Below are positions 21,901-36,900 of a stretch of 64,000 bases of DNA, piece by piece. Source of the stretch: Nibrella viscosa (lineage in GTDB: Bacteria > Bacteroidota > Bacteroidia > Cytophagales > Spirosomataceae). The position numbers and the translations under genes were made by a program. The DNA lies in contig NZ_BAABHB010000002.1 of NCBI RefSeq assembly GCF_039541875.1, positions 496,001 through 560,000 on the forward strand. Direction: 5' to 3'. Positions within the stretch are counted from its first letter, which is position 1. Every line of letters starts with the position of its first letter. Under the pieces are notes generated by a model that searched no databases, had not been told where the DNA came from, and saw only the letters and a program-made list of their open reading frames with translations.

Positions 21901-24900
21901 CAGGCCGGCTAGTACACTTTCCTGGTCTTTGGTGACTTTGGGTTGAGCCAGGGCGATGGGGGCCATCAGCGTCAACGCCAGCAGACCCGTCCATTGGGTG
22001 TTCAGTTTCTTCATAGTAGGTTCTTACGTCAGATAGCTAGTTGGGTTAGCGGACCAAAAGAGGTCATCTCCACAAAGTAAACTTTTTTCATGGTTAGCCC
22101 AAAGGTTTTCGCTTTGTTAATGCGCGCTACCCGGCATTTCAGCCCGGAGAACTAATTTCTTAAAATTGCTTTCATCGGCTGTCTTCGGTCGTTCTTCGGG
22201 CTGAAATGCCGGTTCGGTGATATATAGTTAGTCCGGCGGGAGCCGGTATGGTAGCTTTGTGTCATCACAGAGCAAGACTCAACCTATCCACACCCATGAA
22301 AACGCTTATTATATCTTCTGTTATCGCAGCGGCCGTTTGTGCAGCAACCGTCGTCCAGGCACAAACGACCGCTCGCCCCACGACCGAACAGCTTGACCAG
22401 CAGGTGGTGCGTTTTAACAGCCCGGCCTGTCATACGCCGTTTCAGCAGAACCGCCGGATGTTCAGCTACGATTACGCCTTTCTGCTGGGCAACAAATCAG
22501 CCTCGGTGCGGCTCACCTTCACCGACGGCAGCGGCAAGGCCTTCACCCGCACTCTGCCTAACCGGAACACCAGCCAGATGAGGGAGAACGCAATGGGCAA
22601 CGGCCGCGATTTTGAATTACGCTGGTACGATAACCAGATCGCCTACGTTTCCCTCAACTACTTCGATGACCGGAGTATCACTACCAAATTCGATTCCATA
22701 TACCCCCAGTTGAAAAAAGCCAAAGCCGTTATCCTGGATAGTCGGCAGAACGGGGGCGGCAACAGCCAGAACGGCTGAGATATTCTGGCGCGCTTTACCA
22801 ACAAAGACTTTCCGATGGGCAAATGGGTAGACAAAGGCATTCAGCCCAATAGCCTGGTTAGTCCGACCATTAAAGACCTTAGAGCCAATAAAGCTACTGT
22901 GCTGGAACACGCACTACAGGTAGTGAAACATCAACTTCGTGCTGCAAAGTAGAAGGTTGATTGTGTGTTGTGGGTGTATAAAGCAGGCCGATCTTGTTGG
23001 CCTGCTTTTTTAGTTAAGTTGGGGCCGCCCGGCGGTGAAGAGTTAAAAAAGTATGCGTCAGCCAACTCATAACTCATAACTCCCGAAGGGTTCCCACCGC
23101 TGCCTGGTATGCTTCAGCAGGGTGAGGGTGTGGGCGGTGAAGGTGCGGTCGTAGGGTTGCTGCGAGAAGTAGGCCCAGGCGTCGGGGAAGGCGCTGCGGT
23201 GCAGGTCTTTGAAGGCGACGGTCATATGGGCGTGAAACGGGCGGGGGTCTGGTTTGAGACCGAGCTGCTGATGAAATACTTCGGTTGTAACCTGGTAGCA
23301 GTGTTGTAATGACTCATCCGTTTTGACATTCACGAAAATAACCCGTTGCCCAAAATGATCGAAATTGTGCAGGTGAATCGAAAAAGGAAATAGTTGAGAA
23401 GCGGCTGTTGTCAGTGCCTCCTGAAGAGCCGTTATTTTGTCGTTGGCCAGTTTGAACGGCGGGACGATGGTGATGTGCGGGGGCGATTTCAGGGCATGGC
23501 GGCTGCCGAATTGCTCGGCAGCCGCCCGCTTAAACACCGTCACTTCCTGCTGAATGGCCTCGTCGGGCAGTAGCGCCACAAAAAAAAGTTGAGGAGTTGC
23601 TGCCGGTTGAGTAACCTGAGCATCAGAATGAGTTGGAGTTGCCATATGCACGTCAATACCCGAACAGAGCTGGCCAAACCAGCCAACGGCCCAACTAATC
23701 GACTTGCTCCGCCACCTTCCACTCAAACCGGAGTACCTGCTGCACATCGGGGTGCAGGGTAAGGGCCACCGGGCAGGTATGAGCGGCCTGTTCCAGCTCA
23801 GCTTTTTTCTCGGATGGCAATTCTTCGGGGGTCAGCATCGTTAAGTTTATCTCAATGCGGGCAATTTTGCGGGGTCCTTCGGTGGTCATGATTTTGGTAA
23901 TAGCCATCTCGCTGCCGGTGAGGTCAATGCCCTCGCGCCGGGCGCGGATGCCCATGATGGTCATCATACAACTGCCCAGTGCGCCGGCTACCAGGTCGGT
24001 GGGGGAGAAGGCTTCACCCCGGCCGTTGTTGTCGGTAGGGGCGTCGGTGTTGATAACGGTGCCGGATTGCAGGTGAGTGGCCTCGGTGCGCAGATCGCCC
24101 TGGTATACCGTGTGAATTGTTGCCATGAAATCAGTGAATTAAGTTTTCTGAATATTCAAACATAAAAATTACCTGTTAGTTAAGCCAGTAGGGTGCAGGT
24201 AAGGTCTTGATTTTTGCCGGTAATGTTGTATTTTTAGTCCACGATCCTACTTCTATCATGAAATCTCTACATAAAGTTCTATGGGTTTCGGCCGGTCTTT
24301 GGCTGCTGTTGTTCGGCAGTACCAAAGCGCAGATGACCGACTCGGACGAAGATAACTATTCTTCGGTGACTACCTATGGGGTAACCACCAATACCAATTC
24401 CGGTATTTTGGGCGGCTTTGCGTTCCGGCAGGCCAAATTACTATCGGGTACGCTGTTTGGCAAAAAACAGTTCCGGTACCTAAGCCTGGAGGTCGTAAAT
24501 GTGAAACACCCGAAAGAAATTCAGGCGCAGACGCCTATTTCCGGTTCCCGCTATATTTACGGCAAGCAGAACTACCTGTTTGTGGTGCGGCCGCAGTACG
24601 GTCGGGAAATTACGCTGTTTCGGCGGAATGCCGACGAAGGTATAGCCATTAACGCTATTCTGGCGGCCGGGCCGTCAATCGGCATTATCAAGCCCTATTA
24701 CGTGCAGGTATCCTACGGTAACCAGACCCGCAACATTCCATATCGGCCGGCGCTGGCCAGTTCGCCCACCGAAAACATTATCGGTTCGGGTGGCTTCTTT
24801 CAGGGATTTGGGCAGTCGCAGCTCACGGTAGGCGTCAACGTCAAAGCCGCCGTCAGCTTCGAGCTGAGCGCCTTCCGCAACAACACCACCGGCGTCGAGA

Positions 24901-27900
24901 TCGGCGTATTGGCCGAAGCCTTCCCCAAAGAAATCGTTATCATCCCCAACACCACCAACCGCAGCTTCTTCACCTCCGGCTATGCCACGCTGTTTTTCGG
25001 CACCAAGAAGTAGGTTTAAGCCATCAGACAAAAGACGTTGGACGTTAGACCTCAAATTTGCTGAGCAAAAAGTCTGACGTCCAACGTCTTTTGTCTATCG
25101 TCTTTTTACCGAACTTTACCGCCGGAAAATTGATTTTAGAGGAAAGAGAACGAGTTTGTCATGATTGAACTCCCCGTAATACCCTCCGAAACAGAACGGA
25201 AGAAAAAGCGTCCGGACTGGCTGCGGGTTAAACTGCCCATCGGGCCGGAATACGCTAAGGTTCGTAAACTGGTCGATACCTATAAACTGCATACCATCTG
25301 CGAGAGCGGCAACTGCCCCAACATGGGTGAGTGCTGGGGTGCCGGCACCGCTACGTTCATGATCCTGGGCAATGTCTGTACCCGGAGCTGTACCTTCTGC
25401 GCCGTAGCCACCGGCCGCCCCAACGAATATGATACCGACGAGCCCCGGCGTGTGGCCGAGGCCATTGTGCTCATGAAAGTAAAGCACGCGGTACTGACCT
25501 CCGTAAACCGCGATGAGCTGAAAGACCGGGGTGCCGACATCTGGTACCAGACCGTGCGGGCCATTAAGGAAGTGTCGCCCGAAACTACGATTGAGACGCT
25601 GATTCCCGATGTGAAAGGCAACTGGGATGCCCTGATCCGCATGATCTCGGCGGGGCAGGAGGTGGTTTCGCATAATATGGAAACGGTAGAGCGGCTGTAC
25701 CGTCGGGTGCGGCCACAGGCCCGGTACGAGCGGAGCCTGGAGCAGATTCAGCGGACCAAAGACTTTGGCAAGCGCACCAAATCGGGTATTATGCTGGGCC
25801 TGGGCGAAACCAAAGACGAAGTGCTGAAAGCCATTGACGATCTGGTGGCGCACGGCCTCGATATTCTGACGCTGGGCCAGTACCTGCAACCTACCAAAAT
25901 GCACCACGAGGTAATAGAGTGGATTCATCCGGAGACCTTCGCCTTGTACAAAGAAGAAGGACTGCAGCGTGGGCTGAAGTACGTAGAGTCGGGGCCGCTG
26001 GTGCGATCATCGTACCATGCCGAGCGCCACGTCTTCTAAAGTCATTTTGAACCACAGGGTTCCGGAAGCGGTTGGCATAGTGTCGGCCGCTTTTTTGTTA
26101 AAGGCTGCGTCTTTATATTTGAGAAAACCACCTTCATGCGCCGATACGACTTCATCATTGCCGGGGGCGGAATGGCGGGCCTGAGTTTAGCGTATTACCT
26201 TAACCAGTCCGTTCTCCGGAATAAATCGATTCTGATTATTGACAAAGCAGAAAAAAAGACCAACGACCGGACCTGGTGTTTTTGGGAGCGTGGTGAGCGG
26301 AATCCGTTTGAAGCCATTGTCTACCGCAAATGGCAGGTGGTCGATTTCTACGAACCCACTTTTTCGGCGCAGCTGCACCTCGGCGACTACTGGTACAAGA
26401 TGATCCGGGGTATCGATTTTTACACCTTTGTGCTGACTGATTTGCTGCAGAACCCCAACATTGAGTTTGTGGCGCAGACCATTCACCGGATTACCAATAC
26501 CCCGCAGGGAGCGTTTGTTATTGCCGGCGACGAGGCCACTACCTATATCGCCGATTATGTGTTCGACAGTACCTATACGCTGAAGCTGACCGATCCGCAC
26601 CGGCATAACCTGCTGCAGCATTTCAAAGGCTGGGAAATAGAGACCGACCAACCGGTGTTTGATGTAAACCGGGCCACGCTGATGGACTTCCGGGTATTTC
26701 AGGACAACGACTCCCGGTTCTTCTACATTCTGCCGCTGAGCCCAACCAGGGCGCTGGTCGAATACACCTTGTTTTCAGATAAGCTACTGCCGCCCGAAGC
26801 GTATGTCGACCAGCTTACACACTATCTTCAGCATACGATAGGACTGACCGGGTACACCATTCTCCACGAAGAGTTTGGGGTCATTCCGATGACGGATGAG
26901 CCTACGCCCGAGCGCGTGGGCAAACGGATCATCCGAATCGGTACGGCGGGCGGTTATACCAAAGCATCCACCGGTTACACGTTTGTGCGTACCCAGCGCT
27001 TTACGCAGGAGATTGTCGGCAACCTGCTCACCATTGGCAAGCCGCTGAAAAAGCGAAGCCTGTTTCGGCGTCGGCACCGGCTATACGATAGTATTTTGCT
27101 GAATGTGCTGGCCAACCACCGGTACCCCGGCAGCGAAGTGTTTGCCCAATTATTCCGCCGGAATGAGCCTGCTCAGGTACTGGCTTTTCTCGACGAAGAC
27201 ACTACCTTTCAGGAAGAACTCAAAATCATGTCTACTGTTCCGCTCGGCCAATTTACCGTCGCAGCGCTGGATGTGTTCCGGAAGCGGGTGCTGAGTTTGA
27301 TTTAGACTATCTAACTGGTTTTGCCCTCTCCCAAATATCCGTTAGCTTTGTCGCTCGAAACAAAGCAGAACATAGTATCGATGCCGTACCTATTCACGTC
27401 CGAATCAGTTTCCGAAGGACACCCCGATAAAGTTGCCGATCAGATATCTGATGCGCTGATTGACCATTTTCTGGCGTATGATCCCACCAGTAAAGTAGCC
27501 TGCGAAACGTTGGTGACGACGGGTCAGGTGGTGCTGGCCGGTGAGGTAAAAACCACTACCTACCTGGATGTGCAGAAAATTGCCCGCGAGGTGATTCGCC
27601 GGATTGGCTACACCAAGAGCGAGTATATGTTCGAAGCCAACTCCTGCGGCATTCTGTCGGCTATCCACGAGCAGTCGCCCGACATCAACCAGGGCGTCGA
27701 GCGGTCGAACCCCGAAGAGCAGGGTGCCGGCGATCAGGGCATGATGTTTGGTTATGCCACCAACGAGACCGAAAACTACATGCCGCTGCCACTGGATCTG
27801 GCCCACAAGATCCTGCAGGAGCTGTCGTACATCCGGAATCACGAAACAGACCTGATGACCTACCTGCGCCCCGATGCCAAATCGCAGGTGACCATCGAGT

Positions 27901-30900
27901 ACAGCGACGATCACAAGCCCATCCGCATTGATACCATTGTCGTCTCAACGCAGCACGACGATTTCGGCTCGGATGCCACGATGCTGGAGACTATTCGGAC
28001 CGATGTCATCAACATTGTGCTGCCCAGGGTCAAAGCCAAACTGAAGCCCGAACTACAGGCTCTGTTTACCGGTGATATTACGTACTACATCAACCCGACC
28101 GGTAAGTTTGTGATTGGTGGTCCGCACGGCGATACCGGGCTGACCGGCCGTAAGATCATTGTAGATACCTACGGCGGCAAGGGTGCCCACGGCGGTGGTG
28201 CATTCTCCGGAAAAGATCCTTCGAAAGTAGACCGTTCGGCGGCTTACGCTACCCGCCATATTGCCAAAAACTTGGTGGCGGCCGGCCTGTGCGATCAGGT
28301 GCTGGTGCAGGTATCCTACGCCATCGGGGTAGCCAAACCCTGCGGGTTGTTCATTGATACCTACGGCTCCGCTAAGGTGGATATGAACGACGGCGAAATT
28401 GCCAAAAAGATCGAAGAGATCTTTGACATGCGTCCGTACGCTATTGAGCAGCGGCTGAAGCTGCGCAACCCGATTTACTCCGAAACGGCCGCTTACGGGC
28501 ATATGGGCCGGCAGAATCAGGTGGTGAAGAAGGTATTCGGTACCAACGGCCAGACCAAAGAAGTAGAGGTAGAGCTTTTTACCTGGGAAAAACTCGATTA
28601 CGTCGATACGATTAAAGAAGCGTTCGGGCTGGCGTAAGTCGGCCGGCACGGAAGAATATAAAGCAAAAAGCCGACCCGGAATGGGGCGGCTTTTTGCTTC
28701 CAGGCCGGTAAGATTATAACTCTTCGGGTTCTACGGCTTCGGCTCGCATCTGGGCTTTGGCCTCTACGATTTCCTGGCTGGAATGTCCGTTTCGTTTTTG
28801 TTTAAAGCGTACGAGTTTATCTTTCAGTACGTCCACCAGTCGGTCGGTGGCGCCTTCAAAGGATTTGTCCTGTTCGGATACGAAAATTTCTTTGCCGGGG
28901 ATGCTCAGCCTCACCTCCACCACCTTGTCTTTCACCTTGTTGCTCGATGCACCATCCAGCATTAAAAACACTTCCGCGCCGGTAATCCGATCATAATACG
29001 TGTCCAGCTTATCCAATTTCCGCTGCACAAAGTCAAGAAGCTTCTGATCGGCCGAGAAGTGTACGGCATTAATCTGTAGTCTCATAGTGTCACACTGTTA
29101 AGTTGAAAAAAATTATGCCTATGGACTGCCTAAGTTTGGAAACGGATGGATACGTGTCAAGGATAATGCGTTTTATTATTCAATAAAATTTCCGGTACCC
29201 GAAGTTTCGTTGATAACTACTTAACAGGCAGGTAGTTGACGTATTGAAAAAGGCAGAAGTCATCATGGGTTGATACATGAAAAATACCCCGTACCCATCC
29301 GCAGGGACAGATCCGGGGTGCGTTGGAGCTTGTACCGATTATGCGTTGATGATCTCGCCCCCGTTGACGTGGATTACCTGACCGGTAATGTAGGACGCAT
29401 CCTCGCTGGCCAGAAAAACATAAGCCGGAGCAACCTCGGCCGGCTGACCGGGCCGCTTCAGCGGGGTGTTCTGCCCAAAAGAGGCCACCCGTTCTTCATC
29501 GAAGGTGGCCGGAATTAGCGGGGTCCAGATCGGGCCGGGGGCTACGCCGTTAACACGTATTTTCTTCTCGGCCAGATTGCCCGACAGGGAGCGTGTAAAC
29601 GCCGTAATGGCTCCTTTCGTGGAGGAGTAGTCGACGAGGGTTTCGCTGCCGCGGTAGGCCGTTACGGAGGTCGTGTTAATGATACAGTCGTTTTCCTGCA
29701 AATGGGTTGCGGCCGCTTTGGTCACGCGGAACATAGCCAGGATGTTCGTTTCAAAGGTAGCCACCAGGTTTTCGTCGGTAATATCCTCAAAGTTCTGTTC
29801 CGGATACTGCACAGCCGCGTTGTTGACCAGGATGTTAAGCTTACCCAACTCCCGCACGGTATCTTCTACTATCTGGGTGCAGAACTGCGGTTCGCGGAGG
29901 TCGCCGGACAGCAGGAGGCAGCGCCGGCCTTCTTTTTCCACTTCGGCTTTTGTCTTCCGGGCGTCTTTCTGCTCGTCGGGCGTGTACACAATGGCTACGT
30001 CGGCCCCTTCTCGGGCGAAGTGAACGGCCACCGCCCGGCCAATACCGCTGTCGCCCCCGGTGATGAGGGCTACTTTCCCTTTGAGTTTATCTGAGCCTTT
30101 GTAGCTGTCGCGAATGTAAATTGGCCGGGGCGTCATTTCGTGTTCCAGACCGGGTTGCTGTTCCTGGTGTTGAGGAGGAATCTTGGTTTCCATTTCCATG
30201 CGTTGAGTGAATTGTTGTTTCTTCGGGTAAAGCCCAAAGCGGGTACGGATGTTTTGAGAAATCTATTGAACTGGTAGTTTATTGTGGTGACTTCCCGCCC
30301 CGGATACACACTGTATGGCGGAGTTCTACCAAAAAAGTTGTAAACTAGGGGGCTGATTTCCTATCGTACACGAAATGGGCGGGGTACGCATGGGCAAAGA
30401 TCCCAAAACATCCCTGCTGAACCGTTGGAACCAGTTCCATACTGCCAAAAATAAGTATATAAACCCCTCATCCACTACAAAACTATGTCAAGCCTCGTAT
30501 TTTCGCACATTGCCCTTTCCTGCACAGACCCCATTGCTATTGAGAAATTTTATACCAAGCACTTCGGTTTCCGACGGGGACGCGTTATCCCGCTCGGCGA
30601 CGATAACCAGATTGTCTTTCTGAAAAACGACCAGAACGTGTACCTGGAGCTGTTCAAAGCCGATGCCGAACGGCCCGCAGCTAAAGTCGATGCCGGCGAC
30701 GGACCGCATTACTCCGGTGTGCGCCACCTGGCGTTTCAGGTCGATGATGTCGACGCTAAAGTAGCTGACATGGGGGACGAAGCCGTGATCACCCTCGGGC
30801 CGCTGGCGTTTGATGCGTTTATTCCCGGCTGGAAAACGGCCTGGGTCAAAGACCCGGAAGGAAATATTGTGGAGATCAGTCAGGGCTACGTGGACGAAGA

Positions 30901-33900
30901 AAACCCGCAGCCGTTAAATGCCTGATGATGTAAACAAAAAAGCCGGAGCGATTCCGGCTTTTTTGTTAATCGAGCAGGCGTCCCAGATACCGCTGAAATA
31001 CCTGCTCGTAGTTGGAATACTCGCCGTCGGCGTCGAACAACTCTTCCAGATACTGCATAATGGCTTCTTTACCCCGCTCGCCGGGATAGAAGCGGTCCTT
31101 CAACTGCATAATGGCCTGCAGAGTTTCGTAATCGGAGTTACTTTCAAAAAAGGAATTGGCGGTTTTATAGTGCTCAAAACCAATTTTTCGTTTCACCAGC
31201 GTTTTTTCTTCCTCCGTAATCGTCAGGTCGGCGTTGGAGGCATATATCATAATCAGGGCCAGCAGGTCCCGTTTTGACCAGGATTCGAGTGTGTCAATCA
31301 TAGTTGCGGGTATATGATAATAAAAGCATTGTCACCTTAACGAAAAAACCGGGCAGCAGCAGCAGAAATGTTAGCAAAGGGTCCAATAAGCAGGGGCTGG
31401 GTCGGGCCATGTTGCTTAGGAATTTATTAGACAAAAATTAGGGGCTTTCTTATACAAATCTTAACTGAATTAGATTTCCATTAAAGTTAGGTGCCCGGCC
31501 GTTATGCCCCATTCCGTTTCCTTAATTTCGTTCATTGGTAGGTATTTTTACGGGTACAGCAATGACAAGGAGATATTGGGGCGTTCTGCTCTGGGGTATG
31601 GTGTCGGTCGGGTATGCCCAGACGCCCCGAAGTATATCACTGACCGGAGCCCTGGCCGAAGCCCGGCATCGTAATCCTGTTTTACAGGCCGAACACCTGA
31701 CCATCCAGGCCACGCAGGCCGATGTGGTAACCGCCGGCCTGCGGGCCAACCCCACTCTAAACAACCAGACCCTGCAACTGGCAAAGCCCTCTCATTTTCC
31801 GGAACATACCCGGGCACTGAATGCCCAGAACCGACAGGTGTGGTGGCAGTTGACCAAACCCTTCAATGTAGCAGGGCAGCGGCAGAAAGCCGTAGCGCTG
31901 GCGGAGCAAACGGTAGAGCTGTCGCGCCGGAGCTACGCCGAAACGGAGCGCAAACTGCTGTTCGATGTAGCCAATCAGTGGCTCGATGCCTGGAGTGCCC
32001 AGCGGAACCTGGCCCTGATCGGGCGGGCGCAGCAAACCGTTGATTCGCTGGTGAGCATCAATCAGGTACGGCTGCGCAATCAGGTGATTACCCAAACTGA
32101 TCTGCTGCGCACTCAGATTCTGGCCGACCAGTATGGGCTGCGGGCGCAAACGGTACGGCAGGACTACCAAAACCAGTTGCTGCAATTGAAGCGGCTGCTG
32201 AACACGACCGATAGCCTGGCGATTGCCGCCACCGATGAGGTGACCATCTGGAGTCCAGGCTCTGCCGACTCCCTGCTGGCCCTGGCCCAACGGGGTAGGG
32301 CCGATGTACGGGTAGCCGAGCAGGCCGTTGAAGTGGCCGAACGCAACACGCGTTTACAGGAAGCGTTACGAGTTCCGCAGCCCGAACTAGGCATACTTTA
32401 TAACCCGCAGAACAGTGTACCTTACGTTGGTTTTTACGGCACTATGCCTTTGCCCATCTTCAACAAAAATCAGGGCGAGATCCAGAAGGCCAAAGTGCTG
32501 CGGCTCCAGCGCGAGCAGGTCGTGCAATATACCCACCAGCAGGTGCAGGCCGAGGTGCTGACCGCCTACCGCAGCTACCAGACCCAGCGGCAGAACCTGT
32601 CCCGCTACACGGGCATTCTGCGGCAGGCCGACCAGATTTTAAGCAGTGTCCGGTACGCTTACCTCAAAGGCGGCACTACCATTGTCGATTTTCTGGAAGC
32701 GCAGCGGTCGTGGCTCGATGTGCAGCAGGAATACCTCAATACCCAGGTCGAGTACCGGCGCAGTTTTATCCAATTGTTGTTTGCCACCGGTCAGATCCAG
32801 CAACTTGCCAACTAACAGCTATGAAATACGTTTGGATTTTAAGCGGCCTGCTGACGATGGCGGGTTGTGGTCATAAAGAAAATACGCATCCCGTGGCGGC
32901 TCCGCCCAATACCCACCCGGAGGTGACCGACCAGGGCCGGTTGATTCTGTTTCCGGACCAGCCGTCGATCCTCAACTTCTTCCAGACGGAAAGGCTCAAT
33001 ACACGGGCTTTGTCGGCGGATCTTAAAGCACCCGGTCATGTGGTGGCTACCGTGGTGACTTCGGGAGAGAATCGAGGGCAGCCATTGGTGCTGTTCGATA
33101 ATCCGCAATTGACCGCCAATTATGCCGAACTGATCCAGCACCTGACCAACATTCGGCAGATCAGTGAGGTCAATATTAAACAAAAGGAAATTGAACTCGC
33201 CAGGGCCAAAGACCTGGCCGAGCACGGGGCCGCTACCGGCCGTGAAGTACTGGATGCCCAGACCGCTCTGGCAATGGAGAAAACCAACCTCGCCAACGAA
33301 AAAGCCCAGATGGTGCAGCACGAAACCGAACTGCAACTGGCCGGGTTTGATCCGGTAGCGGTGCGCCGGGCCAGGCCGGGGCAAGCCTGGCTCATCTGCG
33401 ATGTATCCGAAAGCCAGATCAACAAGCTGCACGTAGGCCATGCCTGCACTATTCGTTTCACGGCCTACCCCGACGAAACAGTGAACGGACGTATCGATGC
33501 GTTTGGGGATGTGGTGGATAACATAACCCGGACGATCAAGCTGCGCATCAGCCTGCCGAATCCGCAGGGGAGATTCCGGGCGGGGATGTTTGCCACCGTG
33601 GCGTTTGGGGTGTCGGAGGGGCAGTTTATGTCGGTGCCGCAGACGGCCCTGGTTACCGTGCAGGGTAAAGATTATGTGTTTGTGCGCCATAATGAGCGCG
33701 AGTTCGAGCGCCGGGAGGTGATGGCCGGGCAGCAGATCAACGACCGCATTATCGTTTTCCGGGGTCTGAAAGAAGCAGAGGAGGTTGTGACCAAAGGCGC
33801 CATGCAGCTCAAGGGACTGAGTTTCGGCTATTAACCAGACATCCGGGAACCAGTACCCCTTCGTTGCTAAGCGTTTGCTTCTTCACCCTACTTATGATTC

Positions 33901-36900
33901 AAAACGTATTAAATACCGCACTAACCAATCGGGTAGCCATTATTATCTCGGCCCTGGTACTGATGGTGGCTGGTCTGGTTTGCTTCCGGTACCTGAAAAT
34001 TGAAGCTTATCCGGATATTGCCGATACCAACGTCATCATCATCGCCCAGTACGCAGGCCGGGCGGCCGAGGAGGTTGAGCAGCAGGTTACCATCCCGCTC
34101 GAACGGGCACTCAACAACACGCCCAAAGTGATTGCCCGGCGGTCAAGGACTATTTTCGGCCTGGCTGTGGTGCAGTTGAATTTCGAAGACGGTACCAACG
34201 ATTACTTCGCCCGTCAGCAGGTGATTGAGCGGCTGGCGGCCGCTGAACTGCCCGAAGGCGTAACGCCCGAACTCGGTCCGCTCACCACCGCTGTCGGTGA
34301 AATTTACCGTTACGTGGTGGAAGCCCCGGCGGAGTACTCGCCCATGCAGCTCCGCGATCTCCAGGACTGGGTAATCCGGCCGGCCCTGACGCAGGTGCCC
34401 GGCATTGCCGACGTGGTGACGTTTGGCGGCCCCGTGAAGCAGTTTCATGTGCTGACCAACCCCGAACGGCTGCGGAAGTATAGCCTCACCATCAGCGATA
34501 TCATGGAGGCTGTTCAGAAAAACAACCTCAACACAGGTGGCAATATTGTCGAGCGCGGAGGGCAGGGCTTTGCCGTGCGGGGCCTGGGTGCTATTAAAGG
34601 GCAGGAAGATATTCAGAACATCGTGCTGACGACTATCAACGGGGTGCCTGTGTATGTCCGGGATGTGGCCAGTGTTGAGATTGCGCCACCGCAGCCGCAG
34701 GGTATCCTGGGGTACACCATACCGGCGGAGGGCGTGGATGTGAACTCGGGTGTGGAGGGTATTGTATCGCTGCGCCGGGGCGAAAACCCGACCGAGGTGC
34801 TGAAGGCGCTGAAAGAGCGCATTGTGGAACTGGAGCGGAACGAACTGCCTGGCGGGGTTCGGGTGAAGGTGATTTACGACCGGTCCACGCTGGTGAACTA
34901 TACGCTGGAGACGGTTTCGCACACGCTGCTGGAGGGGATTTCTATTGTGGTCATCATCCTGATTCTGTTCCTAGGCGATATTCGTTCGGCGCTGGTGGTA
35001 GCGCTGACGATTCCGTTTTCGCTGCTGTTTGCGTTCATTCTGATGAAGCTGACGGGTATTCCGGCCAACCTGCTGTCGCTGGGGGCCATCGACTTCGGAA
35101 TCATTGTAGACGGGGCGTGCGTCATGGCTGCGCACCTGATTCATGCCTATCGCGTGGCAGGTCCGGAGGAACGGAAGAAAGGCATTATTCCGCTTACCCG
35201 CCATGCCGCCGGCGAAGTAGGCCGGGAGGTGTTTTTTGCCGTGACCATTATCATTCTGGCCTACCTGCCGATTCTGACCATGCAGCGGGTCGAAGGCAAA
35301 CTGTTTTCGCCGATGGCGCTTACCCTGGCGTTTGCGGTAATCGGCTCCATGCTGTGTGCGCTTACGATTATTCCGGTGATGATGACGCTGGTGTACCGGA
35401 AAATGGTGGAGAAGCCTGTCGCGGAGGAGGAACTGCCTAACAAGCGTAAGACGCCCTTTGGTCGCCTGCAACAGGGGTACGAGCGGCTTGTGCTGCGAAC
35501 CCTGGACAGACCCCGGCTGGTGTTTATCGCCGGTATGGCGCTGGTGCTGTTCGTCATTGCCTTTGCGGTACGCATCGGCACGGAGTTTTTGCCGACGCTG
35601 GATGAGGGCTCGATTTTCATGCGCTCGTTTCTGCCGTCGGGTACCAACATCACCGAGAACCAGAAGATTGCGCCCGTCATCCGGCGTGTGGCCGCCCGGC
35701 ATCCGCAGATTGAATGTCTGGTTACCCAATCCGGCCGCAATGATGATGGTACGGACCCCTTCCCGGCCAACCGCACGGAAATTCTGATGGTGCTCAAACC
35801 GTACGACGGCTGGGTACACGACACCACCAAACACCAATTGCTGCTCAAGATTAAAAGTGAACTGGAGCAGCAACTGCCCGGGGCCAGCCTGTCGTTCGGG
35901 CAGCCGATCATCGACCAGGTGACCGAAATTGTAACCGGCTCAGCATCCGACCTGGCCGTTAACCTAACCGGCTACGACCTGACGCTGCTTCGGGAGAAAG
36001 CCAATCAGGTGCTAAAAATCGTGAAGAGTATTCCGGGGGCTTCCGAAACCGGTATTGAGCAGGAGGGACCGCAGGCGCAGTTGAGCATCAACATCAACCG
36101 GCAGCAGGTGGCTCGTTACGGCATCAACGTGGCAGCGATTCAGACTATGATTGAGGCCGCTATTGGGGGTAAGGTCATCAGCACCCTGTACGACGGCCCC
36201 CGACGGTACGATATTGTGGTGCGCTACCTGCCCGAAAGCCGCAACAACATCGACGTGATCCGCAACCTGCAGGTGCCCGCACCCAGCGGCTCCCTGATTC
36301 CCATGAGCCAGCTGGCCGATGTGCAACTGGTAGATGGGCAGACCAATATTTACCGGCTCGACGGCAAACGCATGGTGACAGTACGCACCAACATCCGGGG
36401 CCGCGACCAGGGGAGTTTTGTGGCCGAAGCCCAACGGAGGATACGAAAAGCCATTCAACTGCCGCATGGGTACGGCCTCGATTATGGCGGGCAGTTCGAA
36501 AACCTGGAGCGGGCCGGTAAGCAGTTGACCGTAGCCATTCCGCTGACGGTGGTGATTGTGCTGTCGGTATTGTTCCTGCTGTTCCGATCGGTGCCCTACG
36601 CGCTGATGACCATTGTCTGCGTGTTCTTTGCACTGGCGGGTGGTATTGCGGCCCTGCTGCTGCGGGGTTTTAACTTCAACGTGTCGGCCGGGGTAGGTTT
36701 TGTGTCGCTGTTCGGCCTATCGGTCATGGCGGGAGTGTTGCTTATTTCGGCCATTAACCGGGAGCGGGAGGTGGGCGGGCTGCCGCTGAAGATGCTGGTG
36801 GCGCGGGCGTCGGGCGAGCAGTTACGGTCCATGATGATGATGCTGATCGTTGCCATCATCGGCCTGATTCCGGCCGCCACCTCCTCAGGTATTGGCTCCG